Shown here: positions 1 through 8,715 of the stretch, one piece after another
Layout: each line of letters begins with the position of its first letter
Position numbering within the stretch: the first letter of the stretch is position 1
Notes under the pieces: model-generated
What the model was told of the DNA's origin: nothing
The model's database searches: none
The model's input: the letters and a program-made list of their open reading frames with translations, nothing else
Made by a program: the position numbers and the translations under genes
Source: an uncultured Flammeovirgaceae bacterium
GTDB lineage: Bacteria > Bacteroidota > Bacteroidia > Cytophagales > Cyclobacteriaceae
NCBI GenBank assembly: GCA_937883755.1
Contig: CAKZYA010000050.1
Coordinates: 27,358-91,357 of the forward strand
DNA length: 64,000 nucleotides
Reading direction: 5' to 3'

Positions 1-2151
1 CTCGGGGCGGAAGTTACCACGCATTCGCTCCATCATCTGCTGAGAGGTGGGTAACTCTCCCTCGGCAAAGGTATCCATGATGTACTGACTACCAATATTG
101 GAAGTAAATAGCACCACAGCGTTAGAGAAATCGCCTTCTTTGCCTAGACGGTCGTGCAGCTTGCCTTCGTCCATAATCTGCAAGAATATGTCAAACACTG
201 AGGCGTGAGCTTTCTCAATTTCATCAAACAGTACGACGGCGTAGGGCTTCTCCCGAATTTTGTTGACCAGAATACCGCCTTCTTCATAGCCCACGTAGCC
301 CGCTGGAGCACCGAGCAGTACCGCTGCTGAATGTTCTTCCTTAAACTCCGACATATCGAAGCGAAGCAGCGTAGACTCATCGTTGAACAGAAACTCTGCC
401 AGCGACTTGGCTAGCTCAGTTTTACCCGTTCCGGTAGGCCCGAGGAAGAAGAACGAGCCAATGGGTTGACCTGGCTTAGTCAATCCGGAGCGGGATTCTA
501 GCACTGCATCGGAGATGACGTTAATGGCGTGGTCTTGCCCAATCACCCGTTGTTTCAAATGCTCTTCCATATTCAAGAGCTTCTCTCGCTCTTTGGTCTG
601 AATCTTCCCGAGCGGAATGCCCGTTTTGTGAGCGACTACGGCGGCTACATCGGTTTTTTCTACGCTGCCCTTTTTGTTTCCAGTCAATTTGAGCAGGGCA
701 TCAATGGTAGATTGTAGATAATTGCGCAGCACCTCAGCCGTATCTAGTTCCTTCTCATCGGTATCATCTTCCAGTTGGCTGAATAGTATGGGGCTGACTT
801 TATCTTTTAGTTCTCGATGGAACCAGCGTAGTTCGGCCAGGGTATCGTTCACCACTTCGGTGGCGGAGGCTTTCAGTTTCTCCGCGAGTTGCTGTAGTTC
901 TTTTTCTGAAGTTTCATCGGCCATCCGAATAGCTGCCATGGTTCGGTCAAGTAGGTCAATGGCTGAGTCGGGTAGGCGACGGTCTTTGATGTAGCGTTTG
1001 GCTAGTTGCACCGTTTCGCGGGGCGTGCCTTCGCCGACAGTAATAGTGTGATGCTGTTCGTAAAGGGGAACTAGCGTTTGCACCATTCGTTCTGCCACGG
1101 TCACATCGGGTTCTTCTACCCGCAGCACTTCAAAACGACGGCTGAAGGCTTCTTCCTTCTCAATGTATTTGCGATACTCCTCATTGGTAGTCGCGCCGAT
1201 GACGGTGATCTCACCTCGGGCGAGTTCAGGCTTGAGCAGATTGGCTGCTCCGCTACCCACCGGACCAGTGCTATCCAGCATTAGATGCAACTCATCAATA
1301 AAGAGAATCGCCTTTTCAAAAGTCTTTACTTCTTTGATGATGTTCTTTAACCGATCTTCTACCTCACCCTTGTAGGATGCCCCCGCGACTAGGGAACCTA
1401 AATCCAGTTCAAACAGTACGGCTGATGCTAGGTGAGTGGGTACTTTTCCGTTCACAATATCCAGGGCAAAACCATCAGCGAGGGCAGTTTTACCGACGCC
1501 GGGTTCACCGACGATTAATACATTAGGTTTGGTACGTCGCCCGAGTATTTCCACCATCATGCGGGTCTCACGATCGCGGCCAATGATGGGGTCAATTTTG
1601 CCTTCTCGGGCGAGTGAGGTTTTGTCGTTACAATACTTAAATAATGCTTTGGTTTTGCTGGGTGCCGCTTTTCCGGGTTTTGCTCCGGGAGCGGGGGAAA
1701 TCGCTTCTTGAATGGCTTCTTCGGCGACGACGGTCGATAATAGATCATCTGCCGTGAGTGGAAAGGTTTTGAGCTGGTCTTTAGTGAAGGCAATATTGGG
1801 TTTGCAAAGGGCGGCCAGAATAGCTAGGGGACTAATATCTTCTTCGTTGAGTTTAAGCCGAACTAAGTCGGCTTCATCAATAGTAGCTGAAACCTTAGTG
1901 TCACCAGCTGGCTCTTCAGGAATACGGGTATTCTTGGAGAGGTTCTCAATGCGTACTTCAGCCCACTCTTGCAGGTAAGGAATGTCTTGATCGAGGGATT
2001 CTAACAGTTCACGTAGCCCTACATCTTTGTGCAGTAGAGCATGCAGCAGATGAGCGGGAGTAAACTCAGCGTTTTGGTATTCTTTGGCTAACGATTGGGC
2101 AATCTGGATAGCCCGTTTGCTTTCATCGGTTAGCGTGAGAGTAGACAGCAT
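1..2151 (-). CDS. Clp/Hsp100 AAA+ ATPase, ClpV/ClpB-like, C-terminus cut by window edge
   Basis: 717 codons are open from ATG at 2151 to the left edge, ending at Phe-Arg-Pro-Glu of the second AAA domain, so roughly the last 120-150 residues are missing. The order is a Clp N domain (about 1-140), AAA-1 with Walker A GEPGVGKT (near residue 215), Walker B LFIDE and pore loop SYKGE, a coiled middle domain, then AAA-2 with GPTGTGKT (near 568), GYVGYEEGG and VVLFDE. These features show an ATP-driven hexameric unfoldase. The middle domain is about 85 residues, shorter than in typical ClpB (about 150 by the same landmarks) and longer than in ClpC. This, with the divergent N domain, suggests a ClpV (TssH) of a Bacteroidota type VI secretion system, which disassembles the contracted sheath. 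No other secretion gene is in the window, so a general ClpB-like disaggregase remains possible. Confidence 0.85.
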   Translation of the reverse strand, partial: MLSTLTLTDESKRAIQIAQSLAKEYQNAEFTPAHLLHALLHKDVGLRELLESLDQDIPYLQEWAEVRIENLSKNTRIPEEPAGDTKVSATIDEADLVRLKLNEEDISPLAILAALCKPNIAFTKDQLKTFPLTADDLLSTVVAEEAIQEAISPAPGAKPGKAAPSKTKALFKYCNDKTSLAREGKIDPIIGRDRETRMMVEILGRRTKPNVLIVGEPGVGKTALADGFALDIVNGKVPTHLASAVLFELDLGSLVAGASYKGEVEDRLKNIIKEVKTFEKAILFIDELHLMLDSTGPVGSGAANLLKPELARGEITVIGATTNEEYRKYIEKEEAFSRRFEVLRVEEPDVTVAERMVQTLVPLYEQHHTITVGEGTPRETVQLAKRYIKDRRLPDSAIDLLDRTMAAIRMADETSEKELQQLAEKLKASATEVVNDTLAELRWFHRELKDKVSPILFSQLEDDTDEKELDTAEVLRNYLQSTIDALLKLTGNKKGSVEKTDVAAVVAHKTGIPLGKIQTKEREKLLNMEEHLKQRVIGQDHAINVISDAVLESRSGLTKPGQPIGSFFFLGPTGTGKTELAKSLAEFLFNDESTLLRFDMSEFKEEHSAAVLLGAPAGYVGYEEGGILVNKIREKPYAVVLFDEIEKAHASVFDIFLQIMDEGKLHDRLGKEGDFSNAVVLFTSNIGSQYIMDTFAEGELPTSQQMMERMRGNFRPE

Positions 2152-2709
2152 AGGGTAGATTGATAGGATTGTTTGTCAATGGTTTAGTATTAGTGTCTTG
2201 AAAATGGAAAAGGTAAACCAGGTTGTTTAACTTTTTTACATCAAGAAAGTGTCTGATGTTGGTGTAAGAATTTAGCTCATAATTGCTAGATACACCTTAT
2301 AAACCTACTGTTTTTTCTTGGAAAGAGCAAATAATGAATGCTAGAAATATTGAGAGAAATAGACCGGTGTTAGCATAGAAGCTGTCTTACTAATAAATAT
2401 TATTGCTCCGCCTAGCCGGACTACTGTTTACTAACTTATTCGGCTACATGTGCCTATCCCGCTAACCTTTTTACCAAGTTTGAACGTAAAATGAACGACT
2501 TGGAAGCTTTTTCGGTCAAATATGTTAGCAAATGCCTACAAATAATAACTTTTGTATATGGAGTAATTTGTGAGTGGACATCTGACTAACTCAGCTACGC
2601 TCAGGGAAATAAAACCCCATGTATTACTAACATGGAGACGCAAAAAGCAAGATTTGGCTAACAAATCAACAAAAAATCAAGGTGAATGAAACTGACAGGG
2701 TAGTATTGT
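2152..2709. other. 558-bp intergenic region upstream of the Clp ATPase
   Basis: No coding sequence of credible length is seen on either strand. It must hold the leftward promoter of the Clp ATPase unless the gene is read from further upstream. The only clear structure is a small perfect hairpin at 2617-2635 (CCATGT, 7-base loop, ACATGG). It lacks a T tract and I assign it no function. The length is unusual beside the compact neighbourhood. Confidence 0.5.
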
Positions 2710-3390
2710 TTATTCCTGCGCTTGATCTCGCAAAAACTCAAAGCCAACTCGTTTACCAGTACGAATGGCTGATAATCCCGTGGCTTGCATCTTATCTTTT
2801 ACGGTAAGTTGTGTACTGACATCTATGGGTGGTACAAACAGGTCGAAGTCTATGGCGTGAACAATGGCGGTTTCGGCTAACTGGTGCAGGGTAGTTTCAT
2901 TAATAGGTTGTTGGGAAAAGGCACTGTACATAAGAGCGAACTCCCGGCGACCTTCCACGAAAAAGTGGCAATCCTTATTGATAAATATCCGGCCAATGAG
3001 ATAGCCTACATCCGACAGACGGTTATAGCGCAGGGAATCGGACAAAAAATTGTAGACCATAATCATTCCGCAGTAGGCGCGGGTAGGGTCTTCTTGCACA
3101 TAATTAGATTTATGTACGAAGTACTCAGGGTTAAACGTAAATACGTTGGTATGCATCATAAACACCAGCGTATCACCCGAAAAGCGCAACGATGACTCAA
3201 AATCGCCCTGGGTCTTATAGGATACTTCTACAGGGCTGTCAATGCCCATCGCCTCGTCGGTATGCTTGGCAATGCCTTGCAATACTTCATTAAGTTGTTT
3301 AAATACTTCTTTGGTTTGTTGGTAGATTTGTTGCTTGAGCACTCCCTTTTCCTGAAGAGCACTAATAATACGGTCGTTGCTCGATGCCAT
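2710..3390 (-). CDS. conserved-looking hypothetical cytoplasmic protein, 226 aa
   Basis: I do not recognise this family. It has no signal peptide or membrane segment. Residues 1-45 are amphipathic helix (SALQEKGVLKQQIYQQ onward), followed by a mixed domain rich in aromatic residues (FMMHTNVFTFNPEYF, YNFLSDSLRYNRLSDVGYL) that reads as a folded globular domain. The start is the ATG at 3390. It is read in the same direction as the Clp ATPase with a 558-bp gap, so joint transcription is uncertain. If the ATPase is a ClpV, this could be an accessory protein of the same secretion locus; that is inference from position only. Confidence 0.75.
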   Translation of the reverse strand: MASSNDRIISALQEKGVLKQQIYQQTKEVFKQLNEVLQGIAKHTDEAMGIDSPVEVSYKTQGDFESSLRFSGDTLVFMMHTNVFTFNPEYFVHKSNYVQEDPTRAYCGMIMVYNFLSDSLRYNRLSDVGYLIGRIFINKDCHFFVEGRREFALMYSAFSQQPINETTLHQLAETAIVHAIDFDLFVPPIDVSTQLTVKDKMQATGLSAIRTGKRVGFEFLRDQAQE

Positions 3391-3445
3391 AGCTTGTTTG
3401 GTTTTGTAAGAAGAAGTTTAATTTTGGGGGAAATGTTTTAACAAT

Positions 3446-3581
3446 AGTGTCATGGTGTTATAGTACTGTGGTGTTATGTAAATGTATTTCAATCTAAGGG
3501 TTGAATTGTATGACATTACACACCCAAACATAATTGCACTATGATATTGAAATATTTTAGCACTATAATACCAAAACACCT
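3446..3581. repeat. degenerate inverted repeat, GTGTTATGGTGTTA family
   Basis: The left end (3446-3479) reads TAGTGTCATGGTGTTATAG and then a second GTGGTGTTATG. The right end (3554-3581), read on the minus strand, gives GGTGTTTTGGTATTATAGTG, a close relative. The two therefore form an imperfect inverted repeat across the gap between the 226-aa gene and the sulfatase. A further single copy lies at 49742-49764. This looks like a family of short interspersed palindromes. The sulfatase promoter must lie inside or beside it. Confidence 0.45.
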
Positions 3582-3586
3582 TTCCT

Positions 3587-5116
3587 ATGCTCCTACGACT
3601 ATCTCTCCTTCTCAGTTTACTTATTGCCGCTTGCCAACCGAGTACTGATTCTTCCGAAGTAGATGATATACCGGGTCATCCGCATATTGTCTACATTCTG
3701 GCGGATGATTTGGGGTGGGGCGATATATCGGTTCAAAACCCTGACTCTAAAATATCCACTCCCAACATCAACCAACTGGCTCGGGAGGGTATACGCTTTA
3801 CCGATATGCATACTCCCTCTTCGGTATGTACTCCTACCCGTTACGGCATCCTGACTGGGGAATACGCCTGGCGAAGCCGGTTGAAACGAGGAGTACTATT
3901 TGGTTACGACTTACCTCTGATACCAGAAGATAAAGTTACCGTAGCCGATCTGATGCAGCGTAATGGCTACTACACCACCGGAGTAGGGAAGTGGCATCTA
4001 GGTTTGCCTTATCAAATCAAAGAAGGCTCAGACTATCGGCAACGTCACCAGGATTCAATAGCAACACTGGGTACTTCGGAGGATGTAGATATTTTTAAAG
4101 CTTTTGAAACGGGTGGGCCAACTGATTTGGGGTTTGACGAGTACTACGGAATTCCGGCCTCGCTAGACATGGCACCCTACGGTTACATTGAGAATAATGG
4201 TTGGGAAACTCTGCCAACCGATAGCGTTGCAGCGGAAGAGCGTAGCCTCGATTATGATAAGGGCTTTTGGCGAGGTGGTGAAGCTTCTCTCGACTTTGAC
4301 CATCGGCAAGTGCTACCCAAGATTACTGAGCGAGCTGTACAAGTCATTAAAGAACATGGGCAAACCCGCGCCAATCAGCCGCTATTTTTGTACTTTCCAC
4401 TCAATGCTCCGCATACTCCCTGGTTACCTACCGAAGAATTCCGAAGCAAAAGTCAGGCAGGCAAGTACGGCGACTTTGTGGTGATGGTAGATGATGTAGT
4501 TGGACAAGTGATGCAAGCTCTAGAAGATCAGGGAATGACGGACAATACATTGATTATTTTTACCAGCGACAACGGGGCGCATATCGATCATGTTGGCGGC
4601 GAGTACGAACATGCCGGTAATGCTAATTGGCGGGGACAAAAAGCCGATATTCACGAAGGTGGACATAGAGTTCCTTTCATTGCCCGATGGCCCAATCGTA
4701 TTCCAGCGAATCAAACTTCTAGTGCTCTAGGTTGCCTCACCGACCTGATGGCTACCGCTGCTGCAATCACCGGGGATTCACTGGTAGCGAAGGTCGGGGT
4801 AGATAGCTACAATTTGCTGCCCGTTATGCTGAGCGAACAGCAAGAATCGCCCCGGGAAGCTGTAGTACATCACTCACTAGATGGCATGTTTTCAGTACGA
4901 AAAGGCAACTGGAAGCTAATTCTCGGACGAGGCACTGGAGGCTTCACCCCGCCTCGCCGGGAAGAAGTTACCGAGGGCGAACCTACTGGACAACTCTACA
5001 ATCTGGCTAAAGACCCTGGTGAGCAGAACAACCTTTTCGTAGAGGAGACGGAGAAGGTGGATGAGCTAACTGCGGTTCTATCTCAGTACAAAACTGAGGG
5101 AAGAAGTAGTCTATAA
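3587..5116 (+). CDS. S1-type sulfatase lipoprotein
   Basis: This is a 509-aa sulfate ester hydrolase. A lipoprotein signal ends at Cys16 (LLSLLIAAC), so it is probably anchored in a membrane. Asp40-Asp41 of ILADDLGWGD are the usual metal ligands. The motif Cys81-Thr-Pro-Thr-Arg85 is the formylglycine site, so activity needs a maturase encoded elsewhere. GKWHLG and the later TSDNGAH (Asp-Asn metal ligands) are also family marks. The length is normal for the family. The substrate cannot be read from the sequence, but the convergent GH92 gene and nearby mutarotase suggest glycan breakdown. The ATG at 3587 is chosen because it gives a short, clean signal peptide. Confidence 0.93.
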   Translation: MLLRLSLLLSLLIAACQPSTDSSEVDDIPGHPHIVYILADDLGWGDISVQNPDSKISTPNINQLAREGIRFTDMHTPSSVCTPTRYGILTGEYAWRSRLKRGVLFGYDLPLIPEDKVTVADLMQRNGYYTTGVGKWHLGLPYQIKEGSDYRQRHQDSIATLGTSEDVDIFKAFETGGPTDLGFDEYYGIPASLDMAPYGYIENNGWETLPTDSVAAEERSLDYDKGFWRGGEASLDFDHRQVLPKITERAVQVIKEHGQTRANQPLFLYFPLNAPHTPWLPTEEFRSKSQAGKYGDFVVMVDDVVGQVMQALEDQGMTDNTLIIFTSDNGAHIDHVGGEYEHAGNANWRGQKADIHEGGHRVPFIARWPNRIPANQTSSALGCLTDLMATAAAITGDSLVAKVGVDSYNLLPVMLSEQQESPREAVVHHSLDGMFSVRKGNWKLILGRGTGGFTPPRREEVTEGEPTGQLYNLAKDPGEQNNLFVEETEKVDELTAVLSQYKTEGRSSL

Positions 5117-5226
5117 TCTTTCTTTTCCGCTTAACACTACCTATCCTCAGATCAGGCTCGGGATTTTCCACTAAAGAGGCAGAAGACCCTGGAATTAGCG
5201 AAGCCTCATTCGGGGATAGTGAGAAA

Positions 5227-7524
5227 CTATCGGTTCCCACTCAAGTCCAAATCAGTATCCGTAGACATAGAGTAAGGAGCATCCTCAGGCTGGGTACCTC
5301 GGGATTGGTTAGGTGTTTCGCTCATGGTTAGCTCCAAAGTTCCTCCTTCCAGAATGGCTCCGTGGGTGAGATAGTTTTTGGTGTAGGCTTCGCCGTTCAG
5401 TTTAGCTTCCTGAATATAGGGAGTATTTGGTTGATTACTTTCGGAGGAAACCACCCAGGTATTGCCGTTGGGTAATTGTAAAGTCACTTTTTCAAATAAC
5501 GGGCTACCAAGTACGTATTGATTACTGCCGGGACAAACGGGGTACATCCCCAGGGCGGAGAAAACGTACCAGGCGGAGGTCTGACCATTATCTTCGTCGC
5601 CGCAGTAACCATCGGCTTGCGGATTGTAAAGCTTGTCCATAATCATGCGGACGTGTTTCTGGGTTTTCCAGGGTTGCTCGGCGTAGGCGTAGAGGTAGGG
5701 CATATGCTGGATGGGTTGGTTTCCGTGGGCGTACTGTCCGGTGTTCACAATCTGCATCTCCCGAATCTCATGGATAGTAAAGCCGTAGTAAGAATCATCA
5801 TAGATCGGGGGCATCACAAAAACTGAATCCAGCATAGCAGCAAAGGCTTCTTGACCACCCATCAGTTCAGCTAAGCCGTGTATATCTTGAAAGACCGACC
5901 AGGTGTAGTGCCAGCTATTTCCCTCGGTAAAAGCATCGCCCCATTTAAAGGGATTGAAGGGTGATTGAAACTCTCCGTTTTCCATTTTGCCTCGCATCAA
6001 CTTAGTTTCATCATCAAAAAGTTTACGGTAGTTCTGCGCTCGTTGGCGATACAGATTTACTTCACTTTCTGGTTTGCCGAGGGCTTCAGCTAATTCAGTA
6101 ATGCAGTAGTCGGCGTAGGCGTATTCCAGCGAGCGAGCGGCATTTTCGTTAATATCCACATCGTAAGGTACGTAGCCCAACTCGTTATAATATTCGTGAC
6201 CGTAGCGTCCGACTGATTTTACCGGGCCTACTCCGATGGTGTTCTTAATAATCGCTTCATAGAGCGTCTCAATATCGTAACCACGAATACCTTTAAGGTA
6301 AGCATCAGCAATCAGTGATGCGGAGTTAGACCCAATCATCACGCTACGGTGCCCCGGGCTGGCCCACTCGGGCAGCCAACCGCTCTCTTTATAAGTGTTT
6401 ACTAAACCCCGCATAACCTTAGCATCTAGTTCCGGGTACATCAAGGAAAAGAAGGGAAATACGGCTCGGAAGGTATCCCAAAACCCATTGTCGGTGTAGA
6501 GGTAACCAGGTAATACTTCACCATTGTAGGGACTGTAGTGTACCGTATCCTGCTCGGCGGTAATTTCGTGCAGTGGGCGAGGAAATAGCAATGTGCGGTA
6601 AAGGCAAGAATAAAAGGTTTTTCGTTGATCTTCGGTGCCACCTTCTACCCGGATTTTGCCTAACTCATTCTCCCAAATTTGCTGGCTTTCAGTGCGTATC
6701 TCATCAAAGGTACGGTCACCAATCTCCCGATCTAGGTTTAACTCGGCCTGTTCGGGACTGATAAAGGATGAAGCAACTTTTACCTGTACCACTTCGCCTT
6801 TAGCAGTTGAGAAACCGATAAGTGCACCCGTGTGGTCACCCGTAGCTTCAGTACCTTCTTGCATCACTGAATCTTGCCAAGTATAAGTGACGGTAAAATC
6901 GTGGTCAAACTCTAATACAAAGTAGTTGTGAAAGTTATCAGGTACGCCGCCGTGGTTGTTACGGCAGTAGCCCACGATCTTACGTTCTTTAGGAATAATT
7001 TGTACCTGTGAGCCTTTGTTATACGCATCCAATAAAATGAAAGCCGAATCGGTTTCGGGAAAAGTGAAACGGAAGAATGCAGCTCGTTCGGTAGTAGTTA
7101 CTTCTACATTCGCGTTGTAGTCGGCTAAATAAACTTGGTAGTAGTGAGGCTTGGCAGTTTCGGCTTTATGTGAAAACCAGGAGGCTCGTTTTTCTTCGTC
7201 AAACACCGGAGTACCCGTTATCGCAAACAGCGAAAAGGCGGCATAATCGTTCAGCCAGGGGCTAGGCTGATGGGTTTGTTTGATACCCCGGATCTTGTTG
7301 GCATCGTAGGCATACATCCAGCCGTCACCATTCGGAGCGGTCTGGGGTGACCAAAAATTCATACCCCAGGGGCGAGCAATAGCCGGATAGGTATTTCCAT
7401 TAGACAGTGAGAACTCCGAGTCCGTGCCCATCAGCGGGTTCACGTAGTCGGTTAGTTGAGTGGGCTGAGCTTGAGTAGCAAAAGCAATCCAGAAGCAGAA
7501 GTAGGTTAGGCAGATGTATTTCAT
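5227..7524 (-). CDS. GH92 exo-alpha-mannosidase, secreted
   Basis: The protein has 765 aa from ATG at 7524, which starts a good signal peptide (MKYICLTYFCFWIAFATQAQ). A TTG 15 bases upstream is a poorer choice. Family GH92 enzymes are calcium-dependent alpha-mannosidases made of a beta-sandwich and an (alpha/alpha)6 barrel. Marks are YVNPLMGTDS at the N-terminus, DNGFWDTFRAVFP, WGDAFTEGNSWHYTW (with the glutamate taken as general acid in studied members) and GDEDNGQTSAWY (the acidic pair used as base). The motif usually written GNEP reads GNQP here, near the pocket that helps set linkage preference, so specificity may differ from alpha-1,2 enzymes. It is convergent with the sulfatase and divergent from the sigma-factor gene. 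Confidence 0.93.
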   Translation of the reverse strand: MKYICLTYFCFWIAFATQAQPTQLTDYVNPLMGTDSEFSLSNGNTYPAIARPWGMNFWSPQTAPNGDGWMYAYDANKIRGIKQTHQPSPWLNDYAAFSLFAITGTPVFDEEKRASWFSHKAETAKPHYYQVYLADYNANVEVTTTERAAFFRFTFPETDSAFILLDAYNKGSQVQIIPKERKIVGYCRNNHGGVPDNFHNYFVLEFDHDFTVTYTWQDSVMQEGTEATGDHTGALIGFSTAKGEVVQVKVASSFISPEQAELNLDREIGDRTFDEIRTESQQIWENELGKIRVEGGTEDQRKTFYSCLYRTLLFPRPLHEITAEQDTVHYSPYNGEVLPGYLYTDNGFWDTFRAVFPFFSLMYPELDAKVMRGLVNTYKESGWLPEWASPGHRSVMIGSNSASLIADAYLKGIRGYDIETLYEAIIKNTIGVGPVKSVGRYGHEYYNELGYVPYDVDINENAARSLEYAYADYCITELAEALGKPESEVNLYRQRAQNYRKLFDDETKLMRGKMENGEFQSPFNPFKWGDAFTEGNSWHYTWSVFQDIHGLAELMGGQEAFAAMLDSVFVMPPIYDDSYYGFTIHEIREMQIVNTGQYAHGNQPIQHMPYLYAYAEQPWKTQKHVRMIMDKLYNPQADGYCGDEDNGQTSAWYVFSALGMYPVCPGSNQYVLGSPLFEKVTLQLPNGNTWVVSSESNQPNTPYIQEAKLNGEAYTKNYLTHGAILEGGTLELTMSETPNQSRGTQPEDAPYSMSTDTDLDLSGNR

Positions 7525-7606
7525 AGCTGGCAAAAACAAAATTTTGTTGAAGGTCTAAGTATTTTTCCGATTTAGCGACTAACAGCATAAAAGAAACCAA
7601 AATTAA

Positions 7607-8101
7607 GTGGCTTTGGAGCAGGAATTTATCCGACTTATTAAAGAAAACGAGCGAATAATTCAGAAAATCTGCAACCTCTACTGTAGCGAAGCAGAAGATC
7701 GGGAAGATTTGTATCAGGATATCATTGTTCAGCTATGGGAAGCTTATCCCCAGTTCAATTATCAGGCTAAAGCTAGCACATGGCTCTACCGTATTGCCCT
7801 AAATACGGCCATATCGCGCTACCGAAAAGTAAAGAAGCAGCCTCGACGAGAAAGCATCAGTGATCGGGTAGTCGGCACCTTTAGCCCAATCGAAGATTCG
7901 CGAAATGAAGATGCCAGGCTGTTGCACGCTGCCATTGAAAGCCTATCTAAAGTTGAGAAAGCTATCACGCTGCTCTACATGGAAGGAGCTAAATACCAGC
8001 AGATAGCCGAAATTATTGGAATTAGCGAGTCTAATGTGGGCTTTAAACTGAATCGAATTAAAAAGAAATTACAAAACAAGCTTAAAGTAGAAATATCATG
8101 A
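7607..8101 (+). CDS. ECF-type RNA polymerase sigma factor
   Basis: A 164-aa sigma-70 family protein with region 2 at about 10-80 (EDREDLYQDIIVQLWEAYPQF, then STWLYRIALNTAISRYRK) and region 4 at about 105-155 (IAEIIGISESNVGFKLNRIKK, a helix-turn-helix). It should direct RNA polymerase to a small set of promoters. The start is GTG at 7607. The downstream membrane gene overlaps its end by 4 bases (ATGA), which indicates translational coupling and suggests the pair works together. There is no FecR-type anti-sigma domain next door, so the signal is unknown. Confidence 0.92.
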   Translation: MALEQEFIRLIKENERIIQKICNLYCSEAEDREDLYQDIIVQLWEAYPQFNYQAKASTWLYRIALNTAISRYRKVKKQPRRESISDRVVGTFSPIEDSRNEDARLLHAAIESLSKVEKAITLLYMEGAKYQQIAEIIGISESNVGFKLNRIKKKLQNKLKVEIS

Positions 8102-8715
8102 ACATCGACGAACTAAAACAGAACTGGGAAGCGCTGTACGGTGAGCAAAACAGTACGCAGAATGAAGCCGACATTAGAAGGCTGATCACCAACGGAGCAT
8201 CCGAAAAAGTATCGAAGATTAATCGGAAGCTATTCAAAGATGTGCTGATCACCGGAATAGCTACGATAGTAAGCGTAGTAGGAGTGATCTTTTTCTACTT
8301 CCGCTACGATCCGGTTGAGCATCCCTGGATTGATGCTTCCCAACTTCTCCCTATTCAACTGCTGGCGTTCGGTTTATTTCTCATGCTGTTTGTATTTGCT
8401 TACGCTGAGTACCGAATGGTGAACCGGAAGTATACGGCCAACACCCTCTGTGACTTTCTATCAGCCACCGTGAGAAAGAGTAAGAAGTACTACTGGGTTT
8501 CAACCATTGTAATATTAGTACTACTATTTTTGGCCTTTCTATTGGAGCTAAACTATTTCGTAAATCCCGACAGTACGATAGAACTTATATTAACTTATGC
8601 CGGAGCTATCATCCTAACCGGGCTAAGTTACGTGGTGATGAGATATTACTACCTCAGTAACTTTGCTCAGCATTTTCAAAGCTTACAAGACTATCGGGAT
8701 GAGTTGGCAAAATGA
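8098..8715 (+). CDS. four-TM membrane protein coupled to the ECF sigma factor
   Basis: A 205-aa protein with a cytoplasmic N-terminus of about 55 residues (begins MNIDELKQNWEALYG) and about four hydrophobic helices near 57-78, 90-110, 137-157 and 168-190. The first codon overlaps the sigma gene stop (ATGA). Sigma-coupled membrane proteins of this build in Bacteroidota are often thought to hold or release the sigma factor. No anti-sigma zinc motif is seen, so the role as anti-sigma is inference from position. The stop codon abuts the stop of the convergent mutarotase gene with no gap. Confidence 0.8.
   Translation: MNIDELKQNWEALYGEQNSTQNEADIRRLITNGASEKVSKINRKLFKDVLITGIATIVSVVGVIFFYFRYDPVEHPWIDASQLLPIQLLAFGLFLMLFVFAYAEYRMVNRKYTANTLCDFLSATVRKSKKYYWVSTIVILVLLFLAFLLELNYFVNPDSTIELILTYAGAIILTGLSYVVMRYYYLSNFAQHFQSLQDYRDELAK

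Noticed and set aside
2617..2635. Small RNA or riboswitch in the gap before the Clp ATPase
   Set aside because: Only one 6-bp hairpin is present, with no further paired elements or terminator.
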